Assembly: GCA_039822105.1 (NCBI GenBank)
Contig: JBCBMW010000004.1
Span: 147,283 to 211,282 of the forward strand
Length of the DNA stretch: 64,000 bases
Origin: Parvularcula sp039822105
GTDB lineage: Bacteria; Pseudomonadota; Alphaproteobacteria; Caulobacterales; Parvularculaceae
Reading direction: 5' to 3'
The notes beneath the pieces are model-generated. The model was not told the origin of the DNA. It made no database searches and saw only the letters and a list, made by a program, of their open reading frames with translations. Position numbers and translations under genes: made by a program. Every line of letters starts with the position of its first letter. Positions within the stretch are counted from its first letter, which is position 1. Below, one piece after another: positions 1 to 8,272 of this stretch.

Positions 1-935
1 CCGTCGGTGACCAGGCCCTTCTCCATTGCCAGCGCCAAGACATCGTCGACCGTCTCCCGCAGCGCGCCTTCGCGCCCCGCAGAAAACTCCGTGAGCACAT
101 AGTAGGGCTCGCGCGCATCAAGCGGACGGGAGAGCTCTGGGAACTGCTCCAGCACAAGGTCGAGCATCGGTCCGCCCATCAGCTCAAACGAGCCCACTTG
201 GCCGCCAGAGAGGTCCTGCGCCATCGACAGAAGTTGGACCGCATGATCCGCTGACGGAACACTCAGCAGCGCCGTAACGTGCTCTTTGGGGCTTGGATAG
301 AGTTTCAAGACTGCGGCTGTGATGATCCCCAGCGTGCCTTCCCCGCCCATAAAGAGGTGCTTGAGATCATAGCCGGTGTTGTTTTTTCGAAGGGCATTGA
401 GGCCGTTCCAAATCCGCCCGTCTGGCAAGACCACTTCAAGACCAAGGACAAGGTCGCGTGCGTTGCCATAGCGCAAGACATGCACGCCGCCCGCATTGGT
501 GCTCAGCACACCGCCAATATTGGCGGTGCCTTCTGCACCGATGGATAGGGGGAAGAGACGGTCCTTCGCTGCGGCATGGTTTTGCGCCTCTGCCAAAGTC
601 ACGCCGGCTTCGAGCGTCATGGTGAAACCTTCCGGCGAGACATCACGGACGCCGCGAAGGCGTTTGGTGGAGATCAGAACTTCGCCGTTCGGCACCTGGG
701 CACCGACCAGGCCTGTGTTCCCGCCCTGGGGCACGACGGCGATGCCGCGCTCATAGCAGGCCGCCATGATAGCGCTCAGCTCTTCGGTCGAGCCCGGCGC
801 GAGGATAAGCGGGCTCTCGCCAGGCCAGCGGCCTCGCCATTCTTCCAAATGCGGCTGTTTCGCATCGTCTGGCACCACGGATTGGGGCGAGGCGATGCTT
901 TTCAGGTGGGCGAGGTCGTCGGCTTTGATCGGCAT
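1..935 (-). CDS. FAD-linked oxidase, GlcD / D-2-hydroxyglutarate dehydrogenase type (3' part outside window)
   Basis: About 311 residues are visible; the C-terminal third lies beyond the left edge. The FAD-binding PCMH fold shows GGNTGLVG at residues 71-78, GAEGTANIGGVLSTNAGG at 133-150 and GGEGTLGII at 197-205, the usual contacts to the FAD pyrophosphate and flavin. Proteins of this family oxidise D-2-hydroxy acids (D-lactate, glycolate, D-2-hydroxyglutarate) and pass electrons to quinone, ETF or another acceptor; the substrate cannot be told from this fragment. The start is the ATG ending at 935; an in-frame GTG 24 bases upstream is possible. It is the last of five same-strand genes that begin with threonylcarbamoyl-AMP synthase. 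Confidence 0.88.
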   Translation of the reverse strand, partial: MPIKADDLAHLKSIASPQSVVPDDAKQPHLEEWRGRWPGESPLILAPGSTEELSAIMAACYERGIAVVPQGGNTGLVGAQVPNGEVLISTKRLRGVRDVSPEGFTMTLEAGVTLAEAQNHAAAKDRLFPLSIGAEGTANIGGVLSTNAGGVHVLRYGNARDLVLGLEVVLPDGRIWNGLNALRKNNTGYDLKHLFMGGEGTLGIITAAVLKLYPSPKEHVTALLSVPSADHAVQLLSMAQDLSGGQVGSFELMGGPMLDLVLEQFPELSRPLDAREPYYVLTEFSAGREGALRETVDDVLALAMEKGLVTD

Positions 936-982
936 AGGGTGCAAATGCGCCGCTAACACAGGAGGCGCAAGCCCCGCGTCAG

Positions 983-1432
983 CTAGCCCTTGGGCGGGAT
1001 CTCAAAATGCAGCACCTCTTCGCGCACGCCGAGCTTGTCATAAAGCGCGATCGCAGGGGGGTCCCGGTCATCGGTTTGGACGAAAATGACCCAGGCGCCG
1101 CGTTCCGCGGCCACCCGCTGGAGCTCACCAATCATTGCCGTCGCGATCCCCCGGCGGCGATGGGCTTGGGCGACGGCCAGGTCGTAGATGTAGATCTCGC
1201 TCCGCGCCTGCTCGAACTTTTCAAGCTCATAGGCGACCAGCGCGCCCGTCACTGTATCTTCGTCCATCGCTGCGAGCACGATCACGTGGTCCTTCGCCAA
1301 AAAACGGGCGAGGTAATCCGCACTCGGTGGATTCTTATGATAGTTGTCCGGGTCTTCAAACGCCTCGCCGAAGACATGGATCACCGATTGCATCGTGTCC
1401 GCGTCGGAAGCCGTCAGTTTGCGAATGGTCAT
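983..1432 (-). CDS. GNAT acetyltransferase closely resembling aminoglycoside 3-N-acetyltransferase I
   Basis: 149 residues, the length of the AAC(3)-I family. Stretches that match what I remember of AAC(3)-Ia are GALVAYELEKFEQARSEIY (residues 63-81), the acetyl-CoA loop HRRRGIATAMI (91-101) and ALYDKLGVREEVLHFEI (129-145). Family members transfer acetyl from acetyl-CoA to the 3-amino group of gentamicin-type aminoglycosides. The gene sits in a housekeeping operon with no integron or transposon signs, so it may be an ancestral chromosomal homologue with another natural substrate. The start is supported by AGAGG five bases upstream of the ATG. Membership in the family is strong; resistance activity is inference. 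Confidence 0.85.
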   Translation of the reverse strand: MTIRKLTASDADTMQSVIHVFGEAFEDPDNYHKNPPSADYLARFLAKDHVIVLAAMDEDTVTGALVAYELEKFEQARSEIYIYDLAVAQAHRRRGIATAMIGELQRVAAERGAWVIFVQTDDRDPPAIALYDKLGVREEVLHFEIPPKG

Positions 1433-1454
1433 AGCAGCCTCTTGGGTGCGCGCG

Positions 1455-1925
1455 TCAGCTTGTGTAGCCTTTGAGGTTTCCGTTGATCACATAGTCGAGG
1501 ATCTCGACGATCTGCGCGGGTGTCTCGGCCACGGCCATGGCGGCAGCATCGACCTCTTTGAGGGGATGAACAATGTCCGGGCCGTGATTGACGATGATCG
1601 GCTTGCCGAGCGCTGCGGCGTAGCCAGCATCGAATGCGGCGTTCCACTGTTTGTACTTCTCGCCAAAGCGCACGACCACGATGTCGGCGTCCTTGATCAG
1701 AGTTTGTGTGCGGATGGCATTGACCTGCGCACCCTTGCGGTCGTGCCAGAACTTGTTCTCTTCGGCGCCGAGAATCGCGACCCCGCAATCGTCAGAGGCC
1801 GGGTGGTCAGTCACCGGTGCACTCAGGCTGACGGGTAGATCCCGAGCCTTGATGCCTTCTGCGATCTCATCCCGCCACGCGGTGTGGATCTCACCGGAGA
1901 GATAGATGTTCCAGGTTTTCGCCAT
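1455..1925 (-). CDS. YtoQ family protein
   Basis: 156 residues matching the YtoQ family (named after Bacillus subtilis YtoQ), relatives of nucleoside 2-deoxyribosyltransferases. The N-terminus NIYLSGEIHTAWR and the central DADIVVVRFGEKYKQWNAAFDAGYAAALGKP region, followed by a HGPDIVHPLKEVDAAA segment, are the family signatures. The biochemical role is not established as far as I know. AAGGAG lies eight bases before the ATG. The gene is 62 bases after the NIPSNAP gene and 22 bases before the acetyltransferase, so co-transcription is likely. Confidence 0.85.
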   Translation of the reverse strand: MAKTWNIYLSGEIHTAWRDEIAEGIKARDLPVSLSAPVTDHPASDDCGVAILGAEENKFWHDRKGAQVNAIRTQTLIKDADIVVVRFGEKYKQWNAAFDAGYAAALGKPIIVNHGPDIVHPLKEVDAAAMAVAETPAQIVEILDYVINGNLKGYTS

Positions 1926-1987
1926 CGCGTGGCTCCTTCACTTGACTGGGTCGTGACCGCGGCGCGGACAGACAGAGCAATATCGCC

Positions 1988-2293
1988 TTAGACGCCAAGC
2001 GGCGAGAGGAATTGCCGATCATACCGCCTGATGCAGGCAGTCTCCTCTGCATAGGCATAGGCCTTTTGGCAATCCGGGTCCTGAAGGCTGTCGCTGCGGT
2101 AACGTTCGTAAGCGGCCAGCGAGTCAAACGAGAACAAGGCGACAGCGAGATCATTCGCGCTTTCGTGGGGCAGGAAATAGCCGTGATGGGTGCCGCCAAA
2201 CCGAGGCACCAGTTCGAGCCAGAGCTTGGCGTAGTGCTCAAACTCAGCGCGTTTCGACGGATCGATCTCATAGCGGATGTAGCAGGTGATCAT
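1988..2293 (-). CDS. NIPSNAP family protein
   Basis: 101 residues of a compact alpha-beta ferredoxin-like (dimeric barrel) type. MITCYIRYEIDPSKRAEFE at the N-terminus, the GGTHHGYFLPHES centre and a Tyr-rich C-terminal helix (YERYRSDSLQDP) are typical of short bacterial NIPSNAP proteins. Function is unknown; related barrels bind small molecules. The open frame extends further upstream, but the ATG ending at 2293 gives the family length. Only 13 bases separate it from the end of the threonylcarbamoyl-AMP synthase gene, so it is probably in the same operon. Confidence 0.8.
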   Translation of the reverse strand: MITCYIRYEIDPSKRAEFEHYAKLWLELVPRFGGTHHGYFLPHESANDLAVALFSFDSLAAYERYRSDSLQDPDCQKAYAYAEETACIRRYDRQFLSPLGV

Positions 2294-2306
2294 GGCGCGT
2301 TGGTCC

Positions 2307-3236
2307 TTACGCATCGCGCGGGGCCGCAGCGCGGCGCAAGCGGTCGTTGATGGCTTGGCCAAGCCCGTCCTCGGGGATGGGCGCGACGGCGATTGGCCGG
2401 CCTTGTGTATCGAGCTCCCGTAAGAAGCCGAAGAGGTTGGCTGCCGCCTCGCGCAGATCACCCCGGGGTGAAAGGTCGAGCGCCGCGCCGCCTGTACCGC
2501 CGAAGCCGAGGAGCACTTCGTCCGGGCTCGCATCGTCTGTATTCAATCGCAGGCTCGCGTTCGGCGCATAGTGGCTGGTCATCATCCCCGGCGCCTCGAT
2601 GCCGCGGCTCGCTTCGGCGAGAGGGTGGCCAAGGCGCGCCTCGATCTTTTGGGCGGGGATTGCGCCCGGCCGGAGGAGGGTGGGTTTGCTGTTTGTGAGG
2701 CTGATGATCGTGCTCTCGATACCCGCCTCGCATGGCCCGCCGTCGAGCACAGGGACGAGGCCATCAAAATCGGCGATGACGTGTTCGGCGCGGGTCGGGC
2801 TCAGTTTGCCCGAGCGGTTGGCCGATGGCGCGACGAGAGGCGCGCCGACAGCTTCGAGGAGCTCGCGCATCACCGGGTGCGCCGGAACGCGGACCGCCAG
2901 CGTCGGCAGCCCCGCTGCGGCGAGGTCGGCGACTGGCGCGTCCTCTTGCTTGTCGAGCACGATGGTGAGTGCCCCAGGCCAGAACGATGCAGCGAGGCCG
3001 TAGGCGCAATGGTCAAGCTTGATGACCCGCTCGGCTTCATCAAGCGAAAGGCAGTGGACGATCAAGGGGTTAAAGCTCGGCCGGCCCTTGGTCCCGTAAA
3101 TCTTCGCCACCGCCTCGCCGTTCGAAGCCAGTGCAGCGAGCCCATAAACGGTCTCCGTCGGCACCGCGCAAAGGTCGCCAGAGCGCAGGATATCTGCGGC
3201 TTCTGCAATTGAGAGCTGTCTGCTGCGGTTCGTCAC
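2307..3236 (-). CDS. tsaC: L-threonylcarbamoyladenylate synthase (Sua5/TsaC type)
   Basis: Makes threonylcarbamoyl-AMP from threonine, bicarbonate and ATP for the universal t6A37 modification of ANN-decoding tRNAs. The YrdC domain shows PTETVYGLA (residues 26-34) and IYGTKGRPSFNPL (47-59), the nucleotide and threonine pocket. A C-terminal extension from about residue 200 is the second Sua5 domain, so this is the long form, not the short TsaC. The frame opens at a TTG ending at 3275, but I chose the GTG ending at 3236, which gives 309 residues and an N-terminus like that of relatives. It diverges from the acyl-CoA dehydrogenase and heads a five-gene minus-strand run. Confidence 0.93.
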   Translation of the reverse strand: MTNRSRQLSIAEAADILRSGDLCAVPTETVYGLAALASNGEAVAKIYGTKGRPSFNPLIVHCLSLDEAERVIKLDHCAYGLAASFWPGALTIVLDKQEDAPVADLAAAGLPTLAVRVPAHPVMRELLEAVGAPLVAPSANRSGKLSPTRAEHVIADFDGLVPVLDGGPCEAGIESTIISLTNSKPTLLRPGAIPAQKIEARLGHPLAEASRGIEAPGMMTSHYAPNASLRLNTDDASPDEVLLGFGGTGGAALDLSPRGDLREAAANLFGFLRELDTQGRPIAVAPIPEDGLGQAINDRLRRAAAPRDA

Positions 3237-3305
3237 TTTGCTTTCACCACCCGCGCAGGCCAAAGAGGTGGCCAACGTCTAGAATTCCAAACGGGAGAAA
3301 CCCTC

Positions 3306-5105
3306 GTGACCTATCACAGCCCGATCCGCGATATGCAATTCGTCCTCAACCATGCTGCCGGGTTTGAAGCTCTGCGCGACACCGGTGCTTTTGAGGATCT
3401 GTCCGATGAGTTCCTGGAGGCGATCCTCGGTGAGGCGGCCAAGTTCGCCGACGAGGTGGTGGCCCCGCTCAACTGGACCTCGGATCAGCAAGGTGCGCGC
3501 CTTGAGAACGGCAAAGTGTTCACGAGCCCCGGCTTCAAAGAGGCCTACAGCCAATATGTCGAGGCGGGTTGGAACTCGGTCGCGTTCCCTGAAGAGTTTG
3601 GCGGACAGAATCTGCCAGCGACCATGGCGCTCGCGGTTTTCGATGCGCTTTGCGGCGCCTGCCTGTCGTTCACCATGGGCACCAGCCTCACGACCGGCGC
3701 CGTGAAGGCGCTGCTCGCCTATGGCAGCGATGAGCAGAAGGACATCATTCTGCCCAAGCTCGTCTCTGGTGAATGGGCTGGCACCATGAACCTCTCTGAG
3801 CCGCAAGCCGGTTCGGACCTCGCCAACATCAGGACCAAGGCTGAGCCGCTGGGCGATGGCACTTACAAGATCAAAGGGACCAAGATTTGGATCTCTTACG
3901 GTGAGCATGACCTGACCGAGAACATCTGCCATCTCGTGCTTGCACGCCTTCCTGATGCGCCAGAAGGCACGCGCGGCATCTCGATGTTCCTGGTGCCGAA
4001 ATTCCGTATCAACGCTGATGGATCGCTGGGTCAATCGAACGATGTCAAATGCGTCGGTATCGAAGAGAAGCTCGGCCAGCACGGCTCGCCGACCTGCGTT
4101 CTTTCCTATGGCGATAATGATGAGTGCATCGGGACGCTGATCGGCGGGGCCAATGAGGGCCTCAAAAACATGTTCGTGATGATGAACGCCGCTCGTATCG
4201 ATGTTGGCATGCAGGCTGTGTCCGCGTCCGAGGCTGCTTTCCAAAAGGCACTGGCCTATGCCCAGGATCGTGAGCAAGGCCGTGCCTTTGGCGTCAAATC
4301 CGGTCCTGCCATCCCGATTTGGCAGCACGCAGACGTTCGCCGTAACCTCTACACCATGAAGGCGCTTGTCGATGCCGGACGGGCGATTTGCTACGCCACG
4401 ATGGTCGCCTATGACCTCGCGAAGAAATCCAATGATCCTGAGGTCAAAGCCAAAGCGAAAGAGCGCGAAGAGCTTCTGACGCCGATCTCAAAAGCCTTCC
4501 CATCAGAACGCGCGATGGAGATCACCAATATCGGTGTACAGATCCATGGCGGCATGGGCTTTGTCGAGGAGACGGGCGCGACCCAGTTCTTCCGTGATGC
4601 CCGTATATGCGCCATCTATGAGGGCACCAACGGCATCCAAGGTATCGACCTGATCGGCCGGAAACTGGGAATGGGCAGCGGCAAGCTGGCGTATGAGTTC
4701 CTCGATGAGGTCGTCGAGAATGCTGACAAAGCCATCGCCACAGGTCACGAAGGTCTCGCTCGGGCTGGTCATGCTATCAAGGAAGAGGCGGCACGTCTCC
4801 GTGCGAACACCGAATGGATGGTTGCCGCCATGCAGTCGAACCCAGAGGACGGCCTCGCTGGCGGCACGCCGTATCTTGAGCAGTTCGGCTATGTGACGGG
4901 TGCGCATTATCTTCTGAAAGGCGCCATTGCTGCCATTGGCCTGAAAGATGACGAAGGCGCGCATACGGAGTACCTGGACAGCAAAATCCATATCGCTTGC
5001 TTCTACGCCGATAACCTTCTTCCGCGGGCTGCCGGCTTTGCGCCTGCCGTTCGGGTCGGCGCTGGCTCTGTGGCGTCTGTCGAACCAGAACTCCTTGTCG
5101 GCTAA
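3306..5105 (+). CDS. acyl-CoA dehydrogenase, long (about 600-residue) class
   Basis: 599 residues. FAD-dependent alpha,beta-dehydrogenation of an acyl-CoA with electrons passed to ETF. The order is a short N-terminal extension, N-terminal helical domain, middle beta domain with TMNLSEPQAGSDLA and GTKIWISYGEH, C-terminal helical domain with IQIHGGMGFVEE-like sequence and CAIYEGTNGIQGIDLIGRKL near residue 440 (catalytic Glu region), then an extra C-terminal domain of about 130 residues. This architecture is shared with the DmdC-like class, which includes methylmercaptopropionyl-CoA dehydrogenases, but most members act on unidentified acyl-CoAs. Start is GTG at 3306 with GGGAGAAA just upstream. 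Its stop codon overlaps the stop of the convergent HxlR gene. Confidence 0.93.
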   Translation: MTYHSPIRDMQFVLNHAAGFEALRDTGAFEDLSDEFLEAILGEAAKFADEVVAPLNWTSDQQGARLENGKVFTSPGFKEAYSQYVEAGWNSVAFPEEFGGQNLPATMALAVFDALCGACLSFTMGTSLTTGAVKALLAYGSDEQKDIILPKLVSGEWAGTMNLSEPQAGSDLANIRTKAEPLGDGTYKIKGTKIWISYGEHDLTENICHLVLARLPDAPEGTRGISMFLVPKFRINADGSLGQSNDVKCVGIEEKLGQHGSPTCVLSYGDNDECIGTLIGGANEGLKNMFVMMNAARIDVGMQAVSASEAAFQKALAYAQDREQGRAFGVKSGPAIPIWQHADVRRNLYTMKALVDAGRAICYATMVAYDLAKKSNDPEVKAKAKEREELLTPISKAFPSERAMEITNIGVQIHGGMGFVEETGATQFFRDARICAIYEGTNGIQGIDLIGRKLGMGSGKLAYEFLDEVVENADKAIATGHEGLARAGHAIKEEAARLRANTEWMVAAMQSNPEDGLAGGTPYLEQFGYVTGAHYLLKGAIAAIGLKDDEGAHTEYLDSKIHIACFYADNLLPRAAGFAPAVRVGAGSVASVEPELLVG

Positions 5106-5593
5106 ACTTTTTTCAGTGTCCGGAACCTCGCTTCGAGTTCCGGCGTTGCCGATGGGCCCGCGATCATCGTGATCTGATCGAGGGTCAAAACATCTCCGTC
5201 GCTGCTTCTCACTTGAAGTTCCCCGACGGGGCGTTTTGACCCATGGTCGGCCATGAATGACGGAGCGCCTTCGTCGTCAAAACACCATTTGTTGCCCCAT
5301 TGCTGCAGGGCCAGGAGCACGACCCAAAGCTCTTGGCCCGCCGGTTCCAGTTCGTAGACGGATCGGCGACCGTCTTGGGTGTCGCGTGACTTCCGCATCA
5401 GTCCCGCACTGACCAACGCATCCAGTCTCGCCGCCAGGGTGTTTCGTGGAATGGTCAACACTTTCACGAAATCATCAAAGGCGGTGATGCCGAAAAGGGC
5501 CTCCCGGATGATCACAACGGTCCACGGGTCACCCAACAGGTCGACCGCCCGGGCTATGCCGCATGGCACCGCTTGAAGACTCTTCTTCCGCAT
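5102..5593 (-). CDS. HxlR family transcriptional regulator
   Basis: 163 residues. The N-terminal winged helix has the HxlR pattern: PCGIARAVDLLGDPWTVVII, FDDFVKVLTIPRNTLAARLD and a wing with GRRSVYELEPAGQELW. A C-terminal extension of about 60 residues (VRSSDGDVLTLDQI) occurs in one subgroup. These dimers bind inverted repeats and respond to electrophiles or small molecules. The ATG ending at 5593 is preferred over a GTG six bases upstream because GAGGGG lies five bases before the ATG. The gene is divergent from an alpha/beta hydrolase, the likely target, with a palindrome between them. Confidence 0.9.
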   Translation of the reverse strand: MRKKSLQAVPCGIARAVDLLGDPWTVVIIREALFGITAFDDFVKVLTIPRNTLAARLDALVSAGLMRKSRDTQDGRRSVYELEPAGQELWVVLLALQQWGNKWCFDDEGAPSFMADHGSKRPVGELQVRSSDGDVLTLDQITMIAGPSATPELEARFRTLKKV

Positions 5594-5623
5594 TCGCACC
5601 CCTCATTTGAGTTGCATGATAAA

Positions 5624-5638
5624 ACTTATATGATAAGT
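5624..5638. promoter_or_regulatory. candidate HxlR operator (perfect inverted repeat)
   Basis: ACTTAT-ATG-ATAAGT, six-base arms with three-base spacer, in the AT-rich gap between the divergent HxlR regulator and the hydrolase. A further ACTTAT occurs at 5650-5655. The gap is far richer in AT than its surroundings. Assignment to HxlR rests on position only. Confidence 0.5.
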
Positions 5639-5675
5639 CTTATTATCGAACTTATAGTCTTGGGAGATGCTTGCA

Positions 5676-6560
5676 ATGGTGATGACCCAGAGTTTCGTTG
5701 ATGTGCCCGAACGGGAGATCCGCCTTTTCGTGCGCAGCAGGGAAGGAACCGATAAGAGCAAGCCGCCGCTTGTGCTCCTGCATGGATGGCCAGCTTCGTC
5801 CCGCGGGTGGGAGCCGGTTGTTGATGCGCTCCCAACCGATCGCCGCGTCTTGTGCCCAGACCTCCGCGGGCTGGGCCAAAGCGAGCGTCGAGGGCCCGTC
5901 GACCGCTTCGCTAAGCAAGAACTTGCCAAGGACATTATCTCATTGCTCAATGTGCTGAACGTTGAGGGTTTTGTGGTTGCTGGTCAGGACTGGGGCGGGA
6001 GTGCCGCTCAAGAGATCGCGCTCATGCTACCTCAGCGAACGAAGCAGTTGATCGTCATGAACATCAACCTCATCAACAACCCTTCGGGGAACATGCGAGG
6101 TCTGAAGGCGCAGATGCTGTCACCTGAAAATCCGAGATGGTACATGGCGTTTCAGTCGGCACCTGGGCTCGCTGAGTCCATGATTCCGGGTTCTGAAGAC
6201 CAATGGATCCGGTACTTCTTTGAAAAGGGCGCAGGACCTGATGCGGTGTTTGCGGAGGATATCTTGGCGAGCTACATCGAAGACTACGCTCGTCCTGATA
6301 CGCCGCGATGTGGTGCGAGCTACTACCGGTCTATGATGCTCGATGCTGGGCGCTGGGCTGGCCTAGGCGGAACCCGTTTCACGCAGCCGTCTCTTCTTCT
6401 TTACGGCGATCAGGACCCGTTTCTCACACCTGAGTTCTATACGGATTATCAGACCTGTTTTGACGACGTCACCAAAGTCGATTTGCCCGGTGGCCATTTC
6501 ATTCAAGATGAAAAGCCGTTGGAGGTCGCCAATGCGATCGCTCAGTTCTTAAGGGACTAA
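5676..6560 (+). CDS. alpha/beta hydrolase, epoxide hydrolase / haloalkane dehalogenase-like
   Basis: 294 residues. HGWPASSRGW (36-45) gives the oxyanion-hole region; AGQDWGG places the nucleophile Asp at about residue 105 rather than a Ser, as in epoxide hydrolases and haloalkane dehalogenases. YGDQDPF holds the likely acid and GGHFIQDEKP the catalytic His. The open frame begins at an ATG at 5667 that directly abuts GGGAG; the ATG at 5676, nine bases after GGGAG, is the better start. Substrate unknown. Its divergent HxlR neighbour suggests induction by a reactive small molecule. Confidence 0.85.
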   Translation: MVMTQSFVDVPEREIRLFVRSREGTDKSKPPLVLLHGWPASSRGWEPVVDALPTDRRVLCPDLRGLGQSERRGPVDRFAKQELAKDIISLLNVLNVEGFVVAGQDWGGSAAQEIALMLPQRTKQLIVMNINLINNPSGNMRGLKAQMLSPENPRWYMAFQSAPGLAESMIPGSEDQWIRYFFEKGAGPDAVFAEDILASYIEDYARPDTPRCGASYYRSMMLDAGRWAGLGGTRFTQPSLLLYGDQDPFLTPEFYTDYQTCFDDVTKVDLPGGHFIQDEKPLEVANAIAQFLRD

Positions 6561-6577
6561 GCCTTTCGGGCGCTTGC

Positions 6578-7045
6578 TCAAAACCCGTCGCGTTCATTGC
6601 GGGCCTCGTCGAGGAACATCCTGAGGGCCTGGAGTGTCGGGAGAGCCTCACGCAGGCGCTCCGCTCCGAACTCTTCAACCAGCGGATTGCCGAGGGGCAG
6701 GGTGGCAGCGATGCCGTCCCCCCAAGCTTTCCGCCCGGCTTCGGTGATCATCGCCAGTTTCTTCCGGCCATCCTCCGGCGATGCGGTGAGCGTGATATAG
6801 CCCTTCCGCTCGAGCTTGCTCAGCGTTGCGCTCATCGAAGACTTCGCCTGTTGGAAGGCGCGAGCCAGACGCGCTGGTTCTTCCTTCTGTCCCCTACGGA
6901 CAAAATGGGTCAGGACACCAAACTCCGACACCGAGAGATGCGGCGCTAAGGCGAGGCGCAGCTCGGTATCCACCAATTGCTGGATGATCCCAATCTCCGT
7001 CAGCGCGGTTCGCACCACCTCATGGTCGCTGAGATCGTCTGCCAT
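6578..7045 (-). CDS. MarR family transcriptional regulator
   Basis: 155 residues with the MarR winged helix: HLSVSEFGVLTHFVRRG, then LARAFQQAKSSMSATLSKLERKGYI as recognition helix, and a wing containing SPEDGRKKLAMITEAG. The start ATG shares its A with the TGA of the upstream nitroreductase-like gene (TGATG), so the two are translationally coupled and the regulator is the second gene. A strong palindrome before the first gene (8213-8230) is the probable operator, making an autoregulated unit. Confidence 0.92.
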   Translation of the reverse strand: MADDLSDHEVVRTALTEIGIIQQLVDTELRLALAPHLSVSEFGVLTHFVRRGQKEEPARLARAFQQAKSSMSATLSKLERKGYITLTASPEDGRKKLAMITEAGRKAWGDGIAATLPLGNPLVEEFGAERLREALPTLQALRMFLDEARNERDGF

Positions 7046-8202
7046 CAGGCTCCTTCGAGTTTGGCGGTCAGCGGCCAACGCGGCGATGCGCTGGCGGCTG
7101 GGGCATAGCCGATGCGCGCTAGCATATGCACGACCCCGCTTGGCCTCAAGCGCTCGTGGATTTCCGCGTAAGGACCAGCCATGGTCTCAAACTCTTGGAG
7201 GACCTGGCTCAAAGGTTGAAAGGCAATGCTGTGCTCTGATGCTTTCATGTGCATACGGAGCCATTGTTCTCCCGTGACCAGCTGTCCAACGCGCGTGTTC
7301 TCCTGCGCGGTCAGTGTCAGGAACCCCCGCGCGGTGTTGATCAGTTGCAGATAGCCGTCCCGCGCGGTTGTCCACGCTGTTGTGCCTTCTGTGACCATGG
7401 CTTCTTGCGTCAGCACCCCGGCCCGGCCGAGCAGTTCGAAGAACGCGCCTTGCAAAGCGATGCCATCTGGATTTTCCGTCACCGCGCGGTTGCCGATCCG
7501 CGTGACATCAGCGGATTCCTGCAGCGTCGCAGGAGTGGCGTGTTCAACCCGCCATCCTTCATCGGCGATGGCCATGACTGCGGCGACGTCATCTGTACCA
7601 AGAATGGAACCAGGTTCGGAGCGCGCTTCGTGGGTGACCTGACCCGCCCGGACAATGTCGGCAACGTGATCGCTGTTGAGTGCCCTCTCTTCGAAGGGGG
7701 ACCTGTTGGTGTGGCGACTGAGGACGTTCTTAAAGAGGGGGTCTTCGCTTCCGCCACCTTGGTGCAACGTTAGCCCGGCGATGGGCCTTTGATCCAGCGT
7801 CTCCATGTCCGATCCCTCCGGAAACGGATCGATATCGACACCGTACCCTTTGGCCTCCGCCGCCATGCGGAAGAGGGCGATCATCGCGCCAAGCCCGATG
7901 GTGATCTGCCGGTCATAGGGGTCTGTCGCGGGCAGCCGCTTGTCCAAATCACAATGGACGATGACGCTATCCTCCCCCTCGAGCGTGAAGCGCCAGGGCT
8001 GTTTGTTGTGCGGATTGGGCGCCAGGATCGCATAGGCGAGGGCGTCCAGACGCGGATCGCCAAAGCTTTCGCCGGCGTGCCGCCACGGCGCTGTCGCGGG
8101 GCCGGTGCCTGGACCTCGCAAATAGAGGAACCCGCCAGCGCCCACGGCTCCGACAACCAGGGCTGAAGCCCCTCCGACGCGCAAAAACCCTCTCCGATTC
8201 AT
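7045..8202 (-). CDS. Tat-exported nitroreductase-like (Acg family) flavoprotein
   Basis: 385 residues. The N-terminus MNRRGFLRVGG followed by a hydrophobic stretch to about residue 30 is a twin-arginine signal or anchor, implying export of a folded cofactor-bearing protein. The body resembles the Acg/nitroreductase-like FMN fold: APNPHNKQPWRF is the usual FMN-phosphate segment and SRHTNRSPFEER the mid-protein signature. The redox partner and substrate are unknown. GAGGTGAG precedes the ATG. It forms an operon with the following MarR gene and lies directly behind the palindrome at 8213-8230. Confidence 0.85.
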   Translation of the reverse strand: MNRRGFLRVGGASALVVGAVGAGGFLYLRGPGTGPATAPWRHAGESFGDPRLDALAYAILAPNPHNKQPWRFTLEGEDSVIVHCDLDKRLPATDPYDRQITIGLGAMIALFRMAAEAKGYGVDIDPFPEGSDMETLDQRPIAGLTLHQGGGSEDPLFKNVLSRHTNRSPFEERALNSDHVADIVRAGQVTHEARSEPGSILGTDDVAAVMAIADEGWRVEHATPATLQESADVTRIGNRAVTENPDGIALQGAFFELLGRAGVLTQEAMVTEGTTAWTTARDGYLQLINTARGFLTLTAQENTRVGQLVTGEQWLRMHMKASEHSIAFQPLSQVLQEFETMAGPYAEIHERLRPSGVVHMLARIGYAPAASASPRWPLTAKLEGA

Positions 8203-8212
8203 GGCTCACCTC

Positions 8213-8230
8213 GTTCGTTAGCGAACGAAC
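8213..8230. promoter_or_regulatory. candidate MarR operator
   Basis: GTTCGTTAGCGAACGAAC: seven-base inverted arms GTTCGTT/AACGAAC around AGCG, ending 11 bases before the start codon of the nitroreductase-like gene. On the minus strand it is preceded by TATATAG, a possible -10 region, so a bound dimer would block transcription. Half-sites of this type are common for MarR regulators. Confidence 0.6.
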
Positions 8231-8272
8231 TATATAGCCTATACGCTGTCCGATCAAGGTGTTTGGGCAGTG

